Assembly (NCBI RefSeq): GCF_040373385.1
Contig: NZ_JBDXXH010000001.1
Span: 673,400 to 737,399 of the forward strand
Length of the DNA stretch: 64,000 nt
Reading direction: 5' to 3'
DNA from: Nitratidesulfovibrio sp.
Lineage (GTDB): Bacteria > Desulfobacterota > Desulfovibrionia > Desulfovibrionales > Desulfovibrionaceae
The notes beneath the pieces were generated by a model that was not told where the DNA came from, did no database searches, and worked only from the letters and a program-made list of their open reading frames with translations. Shown here one piece after another: positions 1-9,715 of the stretch (within the stretch, counting starts at the first letter, position 1; each line of letters begins with the position of its first letter). The position numbers were made by a program, and so were the translations under genes.

Positions 1-13
1 GCCGGGTATCGAT

Positions 14-54
14 GCACAATGGCCGCCGCTCTGAGGGAGCGGCGGCCATTGTGC
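14..54 (-). terminator. Long perfect stem-loop downstream of the glycosyltransferase
   Basis: An 18-bp perfect inverted repeat (14-31 against 37-54) surrounds a 5-base loop. It lies 41 bases beyond the stop of the leftward glycosyltransferase gene. No clear T-run follows on the minus strand, so it may act as an RNA-stabilising 3' hairpin or a weak terminator rather than a classical intrinsic terminator. Confidence 0.6.
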
Positions 55-95
55 GTGCGCCATGCGCCGTGCGAGGCGTGGATCGGCGTTCGGTA

Positions 96-1457
96 TCAAT
101 TCCTTGTGTCGTCGGCCAGTTCCGCGCGCACCGCTTCGATCACCTCAAGGTACCGGGCAAAGACCTGCTCGTCGTCCTCCACGCTGCCGAAGTCGGTGCC
201 GGCCTCCACGTCGCGCAGGTCGAAGATGGCGTTGGCCAGCGCCCACGGATCCGGCTGGTCCAGCACCCGGCCCGTGCGGCCATCGTCGATGAGGTCGCAG
301 GCGCCCGTGGCGCGGGTGGTCACCGTGGGCACGCCCATGGCCTGCGCCTCGGCCACCACGTTGCCGAAGGTGTCGTAGAACGAGGGGTGGCAGAGCACGT
401 CCAGCCCGGCGTAGAAACGCGGCATGTCGGCGGCCTTGACCTTGCCGAGGAACACCACCCGCTTCTCCACCCCCAGCGATGCGGCGTAGTCGGCGTACTT
501 GCGGCTGCGTCGCCCCCCGGCCGCCACCAGCACGTATTCCTCGGGCAGGTGGGCCAGCGCGGCGATGAGCCGGTCCAGTCCCTTGAGCTCGAAGTTGCTG
601 GAACAGAACCCGATGGCCCGGTGCTTTTCGCGCAGGCCCACGATGCGCCGGGCCTCGCCGCGCAGGTCGGTGAAGCGCCGGATGTTGAAGCGCCGGGTGT
701 CCACCCCGTTGGGGATGACCACCACCGTGGCCGGGGAATGGGGAAACTGGCGCGCCACGGCGGCCCGCACGTTCTGCGAGATGGCAATGACGCGCCGGGT
801 GGCCGGGTGGTTGTAGATTTTCCGGTCCAGCACGGTCATCAGCAGGTTGTTGGGGTTCAGCAGGCGCGAGAGCGCCTTGGTGAACCGCCGCAGGGGCGAG
901 CGCTGCGCCGCCAGGCTGTTGTGCATGAAGTCGCGGTGCGGCCCGCCCGACCTGTGGATGTGGCACCCCGCCATGTTGCCGAAGCTGACGCTGATGGTGG
1001 TCGGCGGCAGTTCGCGCAGGGCGCGGGTGGCGGCCAGGTGCAGGCCAAGGTTTTTCATGAACCGGCCGGGCCGCCACAGCCCCAGCACCCGGATGTCCAC
1101 AGCCAGCGGCGCGGCGTCGGGATCGGCCTTCGGGCCGTCGCCGTCCCGGCGCAGGGTTGGGGCCTTGGCACCGGGCACGTCGGGGGCCATTTCGCCGCAC
1201 AGCACACGGACGGGCACGCCGTGGGCGCGCAGGTATTCATGGAAGCGGTAGCAGAAATGCTCCACGCCGCCGTAGCGCGAGTAGGTGCGGATGAATAGTG
1301 CGACCTCTGGCAGAGCGACCTCTGGCAGGGCGACCTCTGGCGGGATGGATTCGGGATGGGGGGGCGCGGGGTGAGGAGCCTCGTGCCGGGTGGCATCCGG
1401 AAGGACGGCTCCGGGCTGGGTGTCGTCGGGCGTGGGGGCGGTGGGCGTGTCTGGCAT
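96..1457 (-). CDS. GT4-family glycosyltransferase (group 1)
   Basis: Predicted cytoplasmic nucleotide-sugar-dependent glycosyltransferase of the GT4/GT-B fold, probably acting in surface polysaccharide or LPS synthesis; donor and acceptor cannot be told. The N-terminal Rossmann half begins near residue 54 (ALFIRTYSRYGGVEHF). The C-terminal half shows VVIPNGVDTRRF, SNFELKGLDRLI, VVFLGKV and the nucleotide-binding stretch HPSFYDTFGNVVAEAQAMG, a variant of the EX7E motif with Asp in the first acidic position. The first ~50 residues are Pro-rich with three copies of PEVAL encoded by 15-bp repeats; since the fold starts after them and no good Shine-Dalgarno precedes 1457, the true start could lie further in. 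It is monocistronic in the window, and no other polysaccharide gene is adjacent. Confidence 0.85.
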   Translation of the reverse strand: MPDTPTAPTPDDTQPGAVLPDATRHEAPHPAPPHPESIPPEVALPEVALPEVALFIRTYSRYGGVEHFCYRFHEYLRAHGVPVRVLCGEMAPDVPGAKAPTLRRDGDGPKADPDAAPLAVDIRVLGLWRPGRFMKNLGLHLAATRALRELPPTTISVSFGNMAGCHIHRSGGPHRDFMHNSLAAQRSPLRRFTKALSRLLNPNNLLMTVLDRKIYNHPATRRVIAISQNVRAAVARQFPHSPATVVVIPNGVDTRRFNIRRFTDLRGEARRIVGLREKHRAIGFCSSNFELKGLDRLIAALAHLPEEYVLVAAGGRRSRKYADYAASLGVEKRVVFLGKVKAADMPRFYAGLDVLCHPSFYDTFGNVVAEAQAMGVPTVTTRATGACDLIDDGRTGRVLDQPDPWALANAIFDLRDVEAGTDFGSVEDDEQVFARYLEVIEAVRAELADDTRN

Positions 1458-1687
1458 GGTTGGGTGGGTCGGGGTGTGCGCCGGGGCGCGGGATGGGGCG
1501 CAAGGCCCGAACGCCCGCTTGGTCTAGCAAACGGCCACGACCGGTGCAAGGCCGGCCTGGAGTGGGCGGGTTCGCCCGCGAAGGCGCGGTGCCTCCGGCT
1601 CCATCCTTCCGTCCTGCTCCCTGCGCCCGTTCGCCCCCCGTTCGCTCAATCCGGCCCCGCAAGTGCCCAGGTTCGCGGGGCGCTGCT

Positions 1688-2872
1688 TCAGCCCTGCGCG
1701 CCGGAGGGCGGGTAGTCCTTCTCGGTGCGCGCGCGGGTTTCTTCCAGCGTTTCTTCCGAGTCGGCGTAGCGGTCGGCGATGTCGCGGAAGGTTTGCAGGT
1801 TGGCCAGAAAGGCGTCCACCACGTCCGGGTCGAAGTGCGATCCGCGCCCCTGGCGAATGATCTCGACAGATTTCTCCATATCGAACGGGGGCTTGTACAC
1901 CCGGCGGCTGATCAGCGCATCGAATACGTCGGCCAGGGCCATGAGCCGGGCCGAAACGGGAATCCCGTCGCCGGAAAGCCCCAGGGGGTAGCCGCTGCCG
2001 TCCCACTTCTCGTGGTGGCAATAGGCGATCTCGCGTGCGTGGCGCAGGAACGAGACAGGCGTATCCAGTTGTTTCTCCGCCGCGATGATGGCGTCGCGCC
2101 CCAGCGCGGGGTGGCGCTTCATGTCCTCGAATTCCTCTGGCGTGAGCTTGCCGGGCTTCAGCAGGATGCGATCGGCGATGCCCACCTTGCCGATGTCGTG
2201 CAGGGGGGCGGATTTGAACAGCAGGGGGATGTCTTCCGGCGTGAGCGCGGCGGAAAAGCGCGGATGGTCCGACAGATGCTGGGCCAGCACCTTCACATAG
2301 TGCTGGGTGCGGCGGATGTGGTTGCCGGTTTCGTTGTCGCGCGTTTCGGCCAGCGAGGCCATGGCCATGATGGTCACGTCCTGCACGGCGGCCAGTTCGC
2401 GCATGCGGCGGGCCACCTCGTCCTCGAGGAATTCGTTCTTGTCCTTCAGAAAGTCGCGGGCGGCCTTTACCTGCAAGTGGGTGCGCACCCGGGCCAGCAT
2501 GATGGACGGGCTGACCGGCTTGGTGATGTAGTCCACGGCCCCCAGTTCAAGGCCGATGCGCTCGTCGTCCTCTTCCGACAGGGCGGTGAGAAAGATCACC
2601 GGCACGTCCGCCGTGCCGGGCAACTCCTTCAGTTTGCGCAGCACCGCGTAGCCGTCCATGCCGGGCATCATGATATCCAGCAGCACGAGGTCCGGCGGGC
2701 TGCCGGAGGACAGGATGCGCAGGGCCTTTTCTCCACTGTTGGCCACCTTGACCCGGTAGGCGTCCTTCAGCAGGTCGCTGAGCAGGGTCAGGTTGTCGGC
2801 GGTGTCGTCCACCACCAGCACGGTGCGCCGGGTGTCGTCAGCAGGAAGGGGGGGAAGGGGAGTGTCGGTCAT
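1688..2872 (-). CDS. Response regulator with HD-GYP phosphodiesterase domain
   Basis: A 394-residue cytoplasmic two-domain regulator predicted to hydrolyse cyclic di-GMP when phosphorylated. The receiver domain (about 15-130) has the acidic pair VVDD, phospho-acceptor Asp in LVLLDIMMPGMDGY (near 66) and the ITKP lysine. A helical linker follows, then HD-GYP (about 165-370) with the metal-binding HDIGK (near 225) and the full HHEKWDGSGYP signature (near 285), so the enzyme looks intact. The start at 2872 is preferred over the upstream ATG at 2899 because GAGG lies 5 bases before it and no ribosome site precedes 2899. The hybrid kinase gene upstream on the same strand, with 164 bases between, is an obvious candidate phosphodonor; that pairing is inference. 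Confidence 0.93.
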   Translation of the reverse strand: MTDTPLPPLPADDTRRTVLVVDDTADNLTLLSDLLKDAYRVKVANSGEKALRILSSGSPPDLVLLDIMMPGMDGYAVLRKLKELPGTADVPVIFLTALSEEDDERIGLELGAVDYITKPVSPSIMLARVRTHLQVKAARDFLKDKNEFLEDEVARRMRELAAVQDVTIMAMASLAETRDNETGNHIRRTQHYVKVLAQHLSDHPRFSAALTPEDIPLLFKSAPLHDIGKVGIADRILLKPGKLTPEEFEDMKRHPALGRDAIIAAEKQLDTPVSFLRHAREIAYCHHEKWDGSGYPLGLSGDGIPVSARLMALADVFDALISRRVYKPPFDMEKSVEIIRQGRGSHFDPDVVDAFLANLQTFRDIADRYADSEETLEETRARTEKDYPPSGAQG

Positions 2873-2934
2873 GGCTGCCTCGCGTGGCTGGGGTGACATT
2901 CGTGCCGGGCATGGGGACTCGTTACGGAAAGGGC

Positions 2935-2966
2935 CAGTGGGACAGTGGGACAGTGGGACCGTGGGA
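2935..2966. repeat. 8-bp tandem repeat (4 copies), non-coding
   Basis: Three exact copies of CAGTGGGA and one variant (CCGTGGGA) lie between the HD-GYP gene and the hybrid kinase stop. The array is non-coding and close to where a promoter for the HD-GYP gene could be, so copy number might affect expression. Confidence 0.8.
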
Positions 2967-3036
2967 CCGGAAGGCAGGGGGGCTGGAGGGGGGGCGAGCA
3001 GCGGCCTGACTCCCGGTGCGGCTGTTTGTCGCCCGC

Positions 3037-6000
3037 TCAGCCTTCGCGCGCGGGCCGGGCCGAGCGCAGCATTTCCAGGGCGGTTTCGAACTCGAAGGCG
3101 CGCAACGCCTCGCCCATGCCGACCACCAGGGCCTGCCCCAGGGCGGCGCGCAGGGCCTCTGCGTGGGTGTTGAAAAGGTCGACGGCTTCGCTGTCGTCTT
3201 CCTCGATGAGCGTTTCCAGCCGGTCAAGCAGCGTGTCTGGCAACGTGTCTGGCAACGTGTCGGGCACGGCGTGCGGGGGCCCTTCTGGCAGGTCACTGCC
3301 CGTCAGGTTCCTGTCCGGTCCGGCGGGCGTATCCGGCGCGGCGTTTGGCGCATTGCCGTCCGCGTCCCCGGGAGCATGGGGGCTGGTGGTGCCCTCCGGG
3401 CCGGGGGGCGCGTCATCCAGCAGGCGGTGCATGGCCCGCACCGCCTCATCCAGCGAGGTGCGCAGCAGCGCCAGCACCTCTGCCGCGCGCGCGGTGGGGG
3501 CCTCGTGGCGCAACACCCCTTCCAGGTCGGCGGCATGGGCCTGCACCGTACGTGCGCCCAGGGTACCAGCCACGCCCTTCAGGGTGTGCGCCTCGCGCGT
3601 GGCCGCTGCCCCGTCGCCGGACTGGATGAACCCGGCGATGCGCGTGGCAGCGTCGGCGTGCTGGGAAACAAAGCGCCGCAGCAGCGTGTGGTAGGTGGCC
3701 TGCTTGCCCAGTACCCGGCGCAGTCCCGCCTCGGGATCAAGAACGAGCCGGGCCTCGTCCTGCCTGTCTTGCCGGTCCTGCAAGTCCTGCCGGTCCTGCA
3801 AGTCCTGCCGGTCCTGCAAATCTGGGCGGGGCACGGGCGGCATCCCGTGGGATGCGCCGGGCGCTGTGTCTGATGGCGCGCCGGGGGGCATGCCGGTGGC
3901 GGGTGTGTCCGCCGTTTCGCCCAGTTGCGTCTCGTCCCGTGCCTCCGCACTGGCCCGCCGGGGCAGCCAGCGGATCAGCGCCGCGAACAGTTCGTCCGGG
4001 TCGATGGGCTTGGCCACGTGGTCGTTCATGCCCGCCGCCAGGCATGCCTCGCGGTCGCCCTGCATGGCGTTGGCGGTCATGGCCACGATGGGCAGGCTGC
4101 TGGCCCCCTGGGTGCGGCGGATGGTCCGGGTGGCCTCGTATCCGTCCATGACGGGCATCTGCACGTCCATCAGCACCAGGTCGTAGCCGCCCTCAGTGAC
4201 CATGCGCACCGCCTGCGCCCCGTCTTCCGCCGCATCGGGGACCAGGCCCGCCTCGGCCAGCAGGCCCATGGCCACCTCGCGGTTCAGTTCGTTGTCCTCC
4301 ACCAGCAGCACGCGCGCGCCCCGTACGCCGTCGAGCATGGCGGGCCGGGTGTCCGGCGGCGGCACGGCGGCCCGTGGCACGGGAAGCACCGCGCCCAGCA
4401 GGCGCATGACCGTGTCGAACAGCAGGGATGGCTGTACCGGCTTCACCAGCACGGCGGCCACCCCCACCCCCTCGGACGCGGCGAAAATTTCTTCGCGCCC
4501 GTGCGCGGTAACGATGGCCACGGGCAGGTCCGGCGTCAGGGCGCGGATGTTGCGGGCCGTCTCCAGCCCGTCCATGCCGGGCATCTGCCAGTCCAGGAAG
4601 ACCATGCCGAAGGGAGTGCCCGACGTCTGGGCCTCTTGCAGCAGGCGCAACGCGGCCTCGCCGCCGTCCGCCTCCACCGCGCGGAAGGTCATGCCTTCCA
4701 GTAAGTGGGCCAGCACCATGCGGGCCTGGGGGTTGTCGTCCACCACCAGCACCCGCAGGCCGCGCAGGTCGATGCGCGGTACCAGCGCCCTCCGCCCGGT
4801 GCCCAGCCCCAGCCGGGCCGTGAACCAGAAGGTGCTGCCCCCGCCGGGGGTGCTGTCCACGCCCACGTCGCCGCCCATCAGGTCGGCCAGTTTCTTGGCG
4901 ATGGCAAGGCCAAGGCCGGTGCCGCCGTACTTGCGGGTGGTCGAGGTGTCCGCCTGCTGGAACGAGACGAACAGCCGGGCCTTCTGCTCGTCGGTGAGGC
5001 CGATGCCCGTGTCGCGCACGGCAAAGCGCAGCAGCACATCGGTATCGCCTGTTTCCAGCGTTTCCACCCGGACCACGATTTCGCCGTGCTCGGTGAATTT
5101 CACCGCGTTGTTGGCGTAGTTGATGAGAATCTGACCCAGGCGCAGCGGGTCGCCCCGCAGCATGGGGGGCACGTCGGTCGCCACGTCGAGCACGAATTCC
5201 AGCCCCTTGGCGGCGGTTTTTTCCGAGACGAGGTTGGCCACGGTGTCGAGCACGGTTTCCAGTTCGAACTCGGTGTGCTCCACCGTCAGCTTGCCCGCCT
5301 CGATCTTGGAGAAGTCGAGGATGTCGTTGAGGATGCCCAGCAGGTGCTGCCCGGAGGCGCGTATCTTGCGCACGTAGTCCGCCTGGCGCGGATCCAGTTC
5401 CGTCTTCAGGGCCAGGTGGGCCATGCCGATGATGGCGTTCATGGGGGTGCGGATTTCGTGGCTCATGTTGGCCAGGAAATCGCTTTTGAGCTGCGTGGCT
5501 TCTTCGGCCACTTCCTTGGCCCGGCGCAGTTCGGCCTCTGCGCGCTTGCGCTGGGATATGTCGCGCAGGGCGCCGCAGGCGCTCATGGGGTGCCTGTCGG
5601 ACGGGGGCAGCTTGCTGAGGCTGATTTCCAGCGGCAGGCGGGTGCCGTCCTTGCGCACGCCCACCACCTCGCGCTCGTGGCCGATGACCTGGAGCGGCGA
5701 GGCCAGAAAGTCGTTGCGCAGCTTCACGTGGCGTTCGCGTACTTCTTCAGGCAGGAATTGTTCTACCAACTGCCCGGCAAGTTCGCCCGTCTCGTAGCCC
5801 AGCAGCCGTTCAAGCTGCGGGTTGCACAGCACGATGCGCCCCTCTCCGTCCACCACCACCATGGCGTCCGGGGCGGAATGCACGATGCCCCGGTACCAGG
5901 CCTCGGTATCCTTCAGTTCCGCCTGCTGCTCCTTGAGCTCGGTAATGTCGTTGATCAGGGTGACCCGGCGGGGGGTGATGTCCTTGTCGCCGATGAGCGC

Positions 6001-7728
6001 GCAACGCACGTCGGCCCAGCGCACCTCGCCGTCGGGGCGCAGGTAGCGGTGCTCTGCCCGTACGGTAAGGGTGGAACGCGTCGGGTCCGGACCTTCGGCA
6101 TCCTGCCCGGCATGCTCCGGGCTGCCGTATTGCAGGTGGGCATATTCCGGCTTGTCGGGGTCCAGGCGGCCCAGCAGGGCTTCCAGCGCTTCCCGGTCGT
6201 CGGGGTGAAAGAAGTCCTCAAGGTCACGCCCGCGCAGTTCCGGTTCGCTGATGCCGATGAAATCGATGAAGGCAGGGTTGGCCCTGTCGATGCCAAGTCC
6301 CTTGCGTTCGCTGACGATGCCGATGCCCGCCGTTTCGAACACGGCGCGAAAGAAGGCCTCGCTGCGGCGCAGGAGTTCTCGGCTTTCCTCCAGTTCCGTT
6401 GCCTGGGTGCGGGTCTGCTCCAGCAGGCTGCGGGTGTGCAGGTTGCGCTCCAGCACTTCCTGCGACAGGGCGGCCATGGGCAGCATGTCCTCGAACAGGG
6501 TGGCGGCGCGCGGGGGCAGCGGTCCCAGGGTGGCCAGTTCCAGCACGCCCAGCAACCGTTCGCCCAGCAGCAGCGGATAGGCCCGCAACGAGGCGGGGTG
6601 CACGTCGCCGAGCCCGGTGGCGAAACGCAGGGTTTCCCCTTCCGGCGGCGTGAGTTCCACCGGCACGCGCATGGCCGCGCAACGGCCAACCAGCCCATCG
6701 TCCTTGGCAATGCTGGCGGGCGGACCGCCGACGATGCCCCCCAGCGAGGCCACAAGGTCCAGGTGCACGCCATCGTCGTTGGGCACGTACAGCGCCGCGT
6801 AGGGGGCGCCGGAAACTTGCGCGACCACGGCGGACAGGCGCTGGCCGAAGGAATCCAGGTCACCCGCCTGTTGCAGGGCGGTGGCCGTTTCGGACATCTG
6901 GGCCTTGATCCAGCGCTGCTGTTCCATCTGGCGTGAAACGCCCCGCAAGACTTCCAGCGAGCGGGCCATGGCCCCCATTTCGTTGCGTTCCTCGCCGTAG
7001 GGTACCTGCACGTCCAGGTCGCCGTCGGCCAGTGCCTTGACGCAGCTGGTCAGGGCCAGCAGGCGTCGCCGGATGCTCCAACTGACAAGATAGGTGATGG
7101 CGATGACCATGGCGCAGAACAGCCCGTACGCCGCAGTGGCCTTGAGCTGCATGGTATGGTTTTCCGCCACCGAGGACTGGAAGAAATGTTCCGCCGTGGA
7201 TCGGGCCGCGTGCATCAGGTCGTCGATGGCGTGCACCAGCCGATCGGCCGGGTTCTCGGGCGAGGATTCGGTAAGCCGCCACGCTTCCTGTATCTCGCGG
7301 TTTTCGGCCAGGGCCATGGCTCTGTCGCGCATGGACAGGAAGTCGTCGTAACGGCTTGCCATGGCGTCGATGAGGGCCGGGTTGCCCCGGAAGTTGACGC
7401 GCACGGCCTCCATGCAGTCGTGGAACAGGCGTTCCTCGCGCCGCAGGGTGGTCATCTGTTCGGCCTTGATGGACTCATCCACCTCGATGATCTGCTCGCG
7501 CATGGCCGCACGCATGCGCTCCACGCTTTCCTTGGCCTGTTGCAGGCTGCTGGTGGCGATGAAGGTGTGCCGATAGACGGTGTTGGCGTCTTCGGCCATG
7601 TCGCGCATAAGGCTCAGGGTGCTGTAGCCGAGCACGATGCTGAAGGCGACGATGAGCAACGTGCCGATGAGCAGCCGCTGGAAGACGGAAAGATGGCGGA
7701 ACAGCATGGGGCCCGAGGGGGTGGGCAT
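3037..7728 (-). CDS. Membrane hybrid sensor histidine kinase (4HB-HAMP-GAF-PAS-PAS-HisKA-HATPase-REC-REC-Hpt)
   Basis: A 1563-residue inner-membrane phosphorelay kinase. Order seen: TM1 (18-40), a helical periplasmic region of four-helix-bundle type, TM2 (about 200-218), HAMP (218-270), GAF-like (280-425), PAS (455-590), PAS (605-725), HisKA with [15 protein letters not shown] (His near 752), HATPase with [16 protein letters not shown] and GGTGLGL, receiver 1 ([10 protein letters not shown]), receiver 2 ([16 protein letters not shown]) and a C-terminal Hpt with [12 protein letters not shown] (His near 1376). All catalytic residues are present. A low-complexity linker between receiver 2 and Hpt carries DLQDRQ repeats; another linker has LPDT repeats. 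The start at 7728 is set by AAGGAG six bases upstream; an upstream in-frame extension is not supported. The ligand is unknown. The adjacent HD-GYP regulator is a plausible output. Confidence 0.93.
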   Translation of the reverse strand: MPTPSGPMLFRHLSVFQRLLIGTLLIVAFSIVLGYSTLSLMRDMAEDANTVYRHTFIATSSLQQAKESVERMRAAMREQIIEVDESIKAEQMTTLRREERLFHDCMEAVRVNFRGNPALIDAMASRYDDFLSMRDRAMALAENREIQEAWRLTESSPENPADRLVHAIDDLMHAARSTAEHFFQSSVAENHTMQLKATAAYGLFCAMVIAITYLVSWSIRRRLLALTSCVKALADGDLDVQVPYGEERNEMGAMARSLEVLRGVSRQMEQQRWIKAQMSETATALQQAGDLDSFGQRLSAVVAQVSGAPYAALYVPNDDGVHLDLVASLGGIVGGPPASIAKDDGLVGRCAAMRVPVELTPPEGETLRFATGLGDVHPASLRAYPLLLGERLLGVLELATLGPLPPRAATLFEDMLPMAALSQEVLERNLHTRSLLEQTRTQATELEESRELLRRSEAFFRAVFETAGIGIVSERKGLGIDRANPAFIDFIGISEPELRGRDLEDFFHPDDREALEALLGRLDPDKPEYAHLQYGSPEHAGQDAEGPDPTRSTLTVRAEHRYLRPDGEVRWADVRCALIGDKDITPRRVTLINDITELKEQQAELKDTEAWYRGIVHSAPDAMVVVDGEGRIVLCNPQLERLLGYETGELAGQLVEQFLPEEVRERHVKLRNDFLASPLQVIGHEREVVGVRKDGTRLPLEISLSKLPPSDRHPMSACGALRDISQRKRAEAELRRAKEVAEEATQLKSDFLANMSHEIRTPMNAIIGMAHLALKTELDPRQADYVRKIRASGQHLLGILNDILDFSKIEAGKLTVEHTEFELETVLDTVANLVSEKTAAKGLEFVLDVATDVPPMLRGDPLRLGQILINYANNAVKFTEHGEIVVRVETLETGDTDVLLRFAVRDTGIGLTDEQKARLFVSFQQADTSTTRKYGGTGLGLAIAKKLADLMGGDVGVDSTPGGGSTFWFTARLGLGTGRRALVPRIDLRGLRVLVVDDNPQARMVLAHLLEGMTFRAVEADGGEAALRLLQEAQTSGTPFGMVFLDWQMPGMDGLETARNIRALTPDLPVAIVTAHGREEIFAASEGVGVAAVLVKPVQPSLLFDTVMRLLGAVLPVPRAAVPPPDTRPAMLDGVRGARVLLVEDNELNREVAMGLLAEAGLVPDAAEDGAQAVRMVTEGGYDLVLMDVQMPVMDGYEATRTIRRTQGASSLPIVAMTANAMQGDREACLAAGMNDHVAKPIDPDELFAALIRWLPRRASAEARDETQLGETADTPATGMPPGAPSDTAPGASHGMPPVPRPDLQDRQDLQDRQDLQDRQDRQDEARLVLDPEAGLRRVLGKQATYHTLLRRFVSQHADAATRIAGFIQSGDGAAATREAHTLKGVAGTLGARTVQAHAADLEGVLRHEAPTARAAEVLALLRTSLDEAVRAMHRLLDDAPPGPEGTTSPHAPGDADGNAPNAAPDTPAGPDRNLTGSDLPEGPPHAVPDTLPDTLPDTLLDRLETLIEEDDSEAVDLFNTHAEALRAALGQALVVGMGEALRAFEFETALEMLRSARPAREG
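3772..3825. repeat. 18-bp in-frame tandem repeat in kinase linker
   Basis: Three 18-bp units (3772-3789, 3790-3807, 3808-3825; the first two identical, the third diverged at its end) encode the DLQDRQ repeats between receiver 2 and the Hpt domain. Gain or loss of a unit changes linker length by six residues and keeps frame. Confidence 0.9.
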
Positions 7729-8102
7729 GGCGGGGCTCCTTCCGGCCGTAGGGATGCCCGCGAGGCCGGGCGGGGATACGTGGGGCAGTATAGGCGAGTG
7801 CGGGGAATATTGTCCAGAAGGAGGGAAATAACGAGGTGGGGGGCACGGTAAGGGGGGGCGATGGCGACGGGGGATGGCGGCGCGGAAATCCGGGCCTGGG
7901 GAGCCATGCAGGGGCGGGGCTGGCCCTGCGCAGGGATACGCTGGCCGATGACGTGCCAGGGATGGCTGGCAGTGGTGGTGGCCCCGTGGGCGGTGAATAC
8001 CCGGTGGGTGTCCGGTGGAAGCCGGGGGGGGCGATGGGGGGCAGACAACGCCGCGTCGGCCAGATGAACCCGGGGGACAGTCCGGCTGGCCGGGGCGCCA
8101 GA
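7729..8102. other. Intergenic stretch, nothing recognised
   Basis: About 370 bases upstream of the hybrid kinase and before the stop of the next leftward gene. The kinase promoter is probably near 7760-7830, where the sequence is less GC-rich, but no convincing -35/-10 pair stands out. No RNA gene, repeat or coding signal was recognised. Confidence 0.5.
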
Positions 8103-8456
8103 TCATTCGGGCAGGACGCTCCACAGGCGATACACGGCGGCTTCCGCCGCTGTCGCATCGCGCGCGTCACGGGCCAGGGCCAGGGCCTCGGCGTTTGTGG
8201 CGGCGGGGTCGTGGCGCGTGGCACCGTCCACGGGGTGCCAGCGGATCAGGAACGACGGCGCGGGGTTGGGGCCGCGCCCTTCGGACCACACGGGGCGGTC
8301 GCCGACATTGGGGCGGTGGCGGTGGGACTGCGGCGGCTCGGTCCGCCAGGTGCTGGCGTGCGCGCAGGAATCCGTGGAGACGGCGGATTGTGCCGGGCAG
8401 GGAAGCGCCTGGGGCGCAGGCGAATGCGGCGCGGGCAGAATGGGGGTGGCGTGCAT
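8103..8456 (-). CDS. Small hypothetical protein of the phage immunity island
   Basis: A 117-residue soluble protein of unknown family. The N-terminal half is Pro/Ala/His-rich and looks disordered; the C-terminal ~60 residues (from [15 protein letters not shown] to LWSVLPE) look folded, with an Ala-rich helix. No transmembrane segment or catalytic motif is seen. The start at 8456 is supported by GGAGG four bases upstream. A 17-bp palindrome matching the operator next to the repressor gene lies 33 bases before the start, so the gene is probably under the same repressor. It is transcribed toward the host hybrid kinase and could be a lysogenic or particle-related gene; its function is unknown. 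Confidence 0.65.
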   Translation of the reverse strand: MHATPILPAPHSPAPQALPCPAQSAVSTDSCAHASTWRTEPPQSHRHRPNVGDRPVWSEGRGPNPAPSFLIRWHPVDGATRHDPAATNAEALALARDARDATAAEAAVYRLWSVLPE

Positions 8457-8488
8457 GGGACCTCCGTGTTCCGATGTGGAAAACGTAT

Positions 8489-8505
8489 TCGCACAAAATG
8501 TGCGA
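8489..8505. promoter_or_regulatory. Repressor operator copy 1 (perfect palindrome)
   Basis: TCGCACA-AAA-TGTGCGA, a perfect 7-bp inverted repeat with a 3-base centre, lies upstream of the 117-residue gene. It shares the core GCACA-N3-TGTGC with the site in the repressor promoter (9427-9439). A weak leftward -35-like TGGACC sits at 8508-8513, just beyond it, echoing the layout of the repressor promoter. Confidence 0.75.
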
Positions 8506-8666
8506 GTGGTCCAGCAGAGTGCGCCGCAAGGGATGGGGAACGAGGCCACCGGGAGTGGTATCCGGGGGCTGTGGCCGGGGCGTGACGGGTGGCAGGGGGC
8601 GCGACGGGCACGACCAACCGCTGTGGGCATGCCGGTACCGGACGGGCGGCAAGATTGGACGCTGGG

Positions 8667-9413
8667 CTACAGTTCCTTGCCCGCCCAGATGACCCGACCG
8701 ATGACTTCCCATTGCAGGGTGTCGTCGCGCGGGTCGATCTCGATGTCCTGATAGGCGAATTCCGGGTTGTCCCCCCGGAAGTGATAGCGCCCCGGCGTGC
8801 GGGAAAACCGTTTGATGTAGATCTCGTCCTGCACGCGCAGCACGTAAATACGGTCTTCCGCCAGTGCATGGTCGTGCTGGTTGACCAGCACCAGGTCGCC
8901 GTCGTGCAGGGTGCGTTCCATGGAACGGCCCATGACCTCCATGAGACACAGGCCGGTGGTGGACCGTGCCCGACCCAGCACCCAGTCCAGCCGGAAGGCA
9001 TGCTGCTCCTGTGGGCGCCCGCCGGTCTGCAACGAGCCGCCGCCCGCGCTGGGGCGTGCCTCCGCCCTGTCCACCAGGACGAATTCTTCGGCCAGACGCC
9101 GGGCTTCTTCCGGCGCCTCCGGTTGCCCGGCGGACGGGCGCGGGGTCTCCCCGTAGGGGCGCAGCATGCGTTCGTGCAGGCCGCGCCGGTGCGACGGCCC
9201 GCCGGTGACGGAAATGCGGTCCAGGTGCTCGGTGAGCCGCGCGAGATTGGTGCGGCTGGGAAACCGCTCGCCGTTCTTCCAAGCGTAGACGGTGCGCTCG
9301 CTGACCCCCGCGATTTCCGCAAGGCGCTTCACGCCACCCACGCTGTGCAGCGCGTCGATGACGTACTCCCGAAGCTCGTCCCAGTCGGTTCCCGTGGAAT
9401 CGTACTCGTTCAT
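8667..9413 (-). CDS. CI/LexA-like phage repressor (HTH plus S24 peptidase fold)
   Basis: A 248-residue DNA-binding repressor. The N-terminal helix-turn-helix is about residues 20-60 (RLAEIAGVSERTVYAWKNGE). The C-terminal S24/LexA-type domain (about 135-248) holds the Ser of GRSMERTLHDGD and the Lys of IYIKRFSR, the expected Ser-Lys dyad for RecA-stimulated self-cleavage. The linker has an Ala-Gly (SAGGGS) that could be the scissile bond, but this is unproven. The start at 9413 is chosen because a promoter-like pair lies just before it (-10 at 9421-9426) and the further ATG at 9449 would overlap that promoter. No Shine-Dalgarno is present, so the mRNA is probably leaderless. An operator between -35 and -10 suggests autoregulation. 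Divergent early genes start at 9716. Confidence 0.9.
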   Translation of the reverse strand: MNEYDSTGTDWDELREYVIDALHSVGGVKRLAEIAGVSERTVYAWKNGERFPSRTNLARLTEHLDRISVTGGPSHRRGLHERMLRPYGETPRPSAGQPEAPEEARRLAEEFVLVDRAEARPSAGGGSLQTGGRPQEQHAFRLDWVLGRARSTTGLCLMEVMGRSMERTLHDGDLVLVNQHDHALAEDRIYVLRVQDEIYIKRFSRTPGRYHFRGDNPEFAYQDIEIDPRDDTLQWEVIGRVIWAGKEL

Positions 9414-9420
9414 GCATGTG

Positions 9421-9448
9421 ATGTTAGCACATTCTGTGCGGATGTCCA
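9421..9448 (-). promoter_or_regulatory. Repressor promoter with embedded operator copy 2
   Basis: On the minus strand, -35 TGGACA (9443-9448), a 16-base spacer and -10 TAACAT (9421-9426). The spacer holds the inverted repeat GCACA-TTC-TGTGC (9427-9439). Transcription would begin at about 9412-9415, that is at the ATG itself. Confidence 0.7.
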
Positions 9449-9478
9449 TGAAAAATTGCCATCGGTGTACCGATACTC

Positions 9479-9513
9479 TTGACGTTTGTGTGCGAAGTAT
9501 GAAATATCTGTGC
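9479..9513 (+). promoter_or_regulatory. Candidate divergent early promoter with operator half-sites
   Basis: TTGACG (9479-9484), a 17-base spacer and AAATAT (9502-9507) form a plausible rightward sigma-70 promoter for the early genes. A half-site TGTGCGA (9489-9495) lies in the spacer and another TGTGC (9509-9513) directly after the -10, consistent with repression by the neighbouring CI-like protein. Spans without a gene on either side (9414-9715) show nothing else. Confidence 0.5.
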
Positions 9514-9715
9514 GCACGACAGGTCGCGACCCTTGATGTCCTTGTGCGGCGCCGTGTGGCCTGCCGATCTGGGTGGTGAAGCGGGTGGGAGATCGGGCCG
9601 GTTGCCAGCGGGAGCGGCGAAACGGCGATTCAATAGGATAACTGATACAGCTGTCGTCCGACCGGGAGGTTTCCACGTGGATGGTTCCGGTTCTGGGGCA
9701 ACGAGAGGGTTGGGA

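Noticed and set aside
12-1298. A 428-residue plus-strand frame over the glycosyltransferase
   Set aside because: Shadow of the GT4 gene: no family motif, biased composition, while the minus frame carries conserved GT4 motifs. Similar plus-strand shadows over the hybrid kinase and giant kinase were rejected for the same reason.
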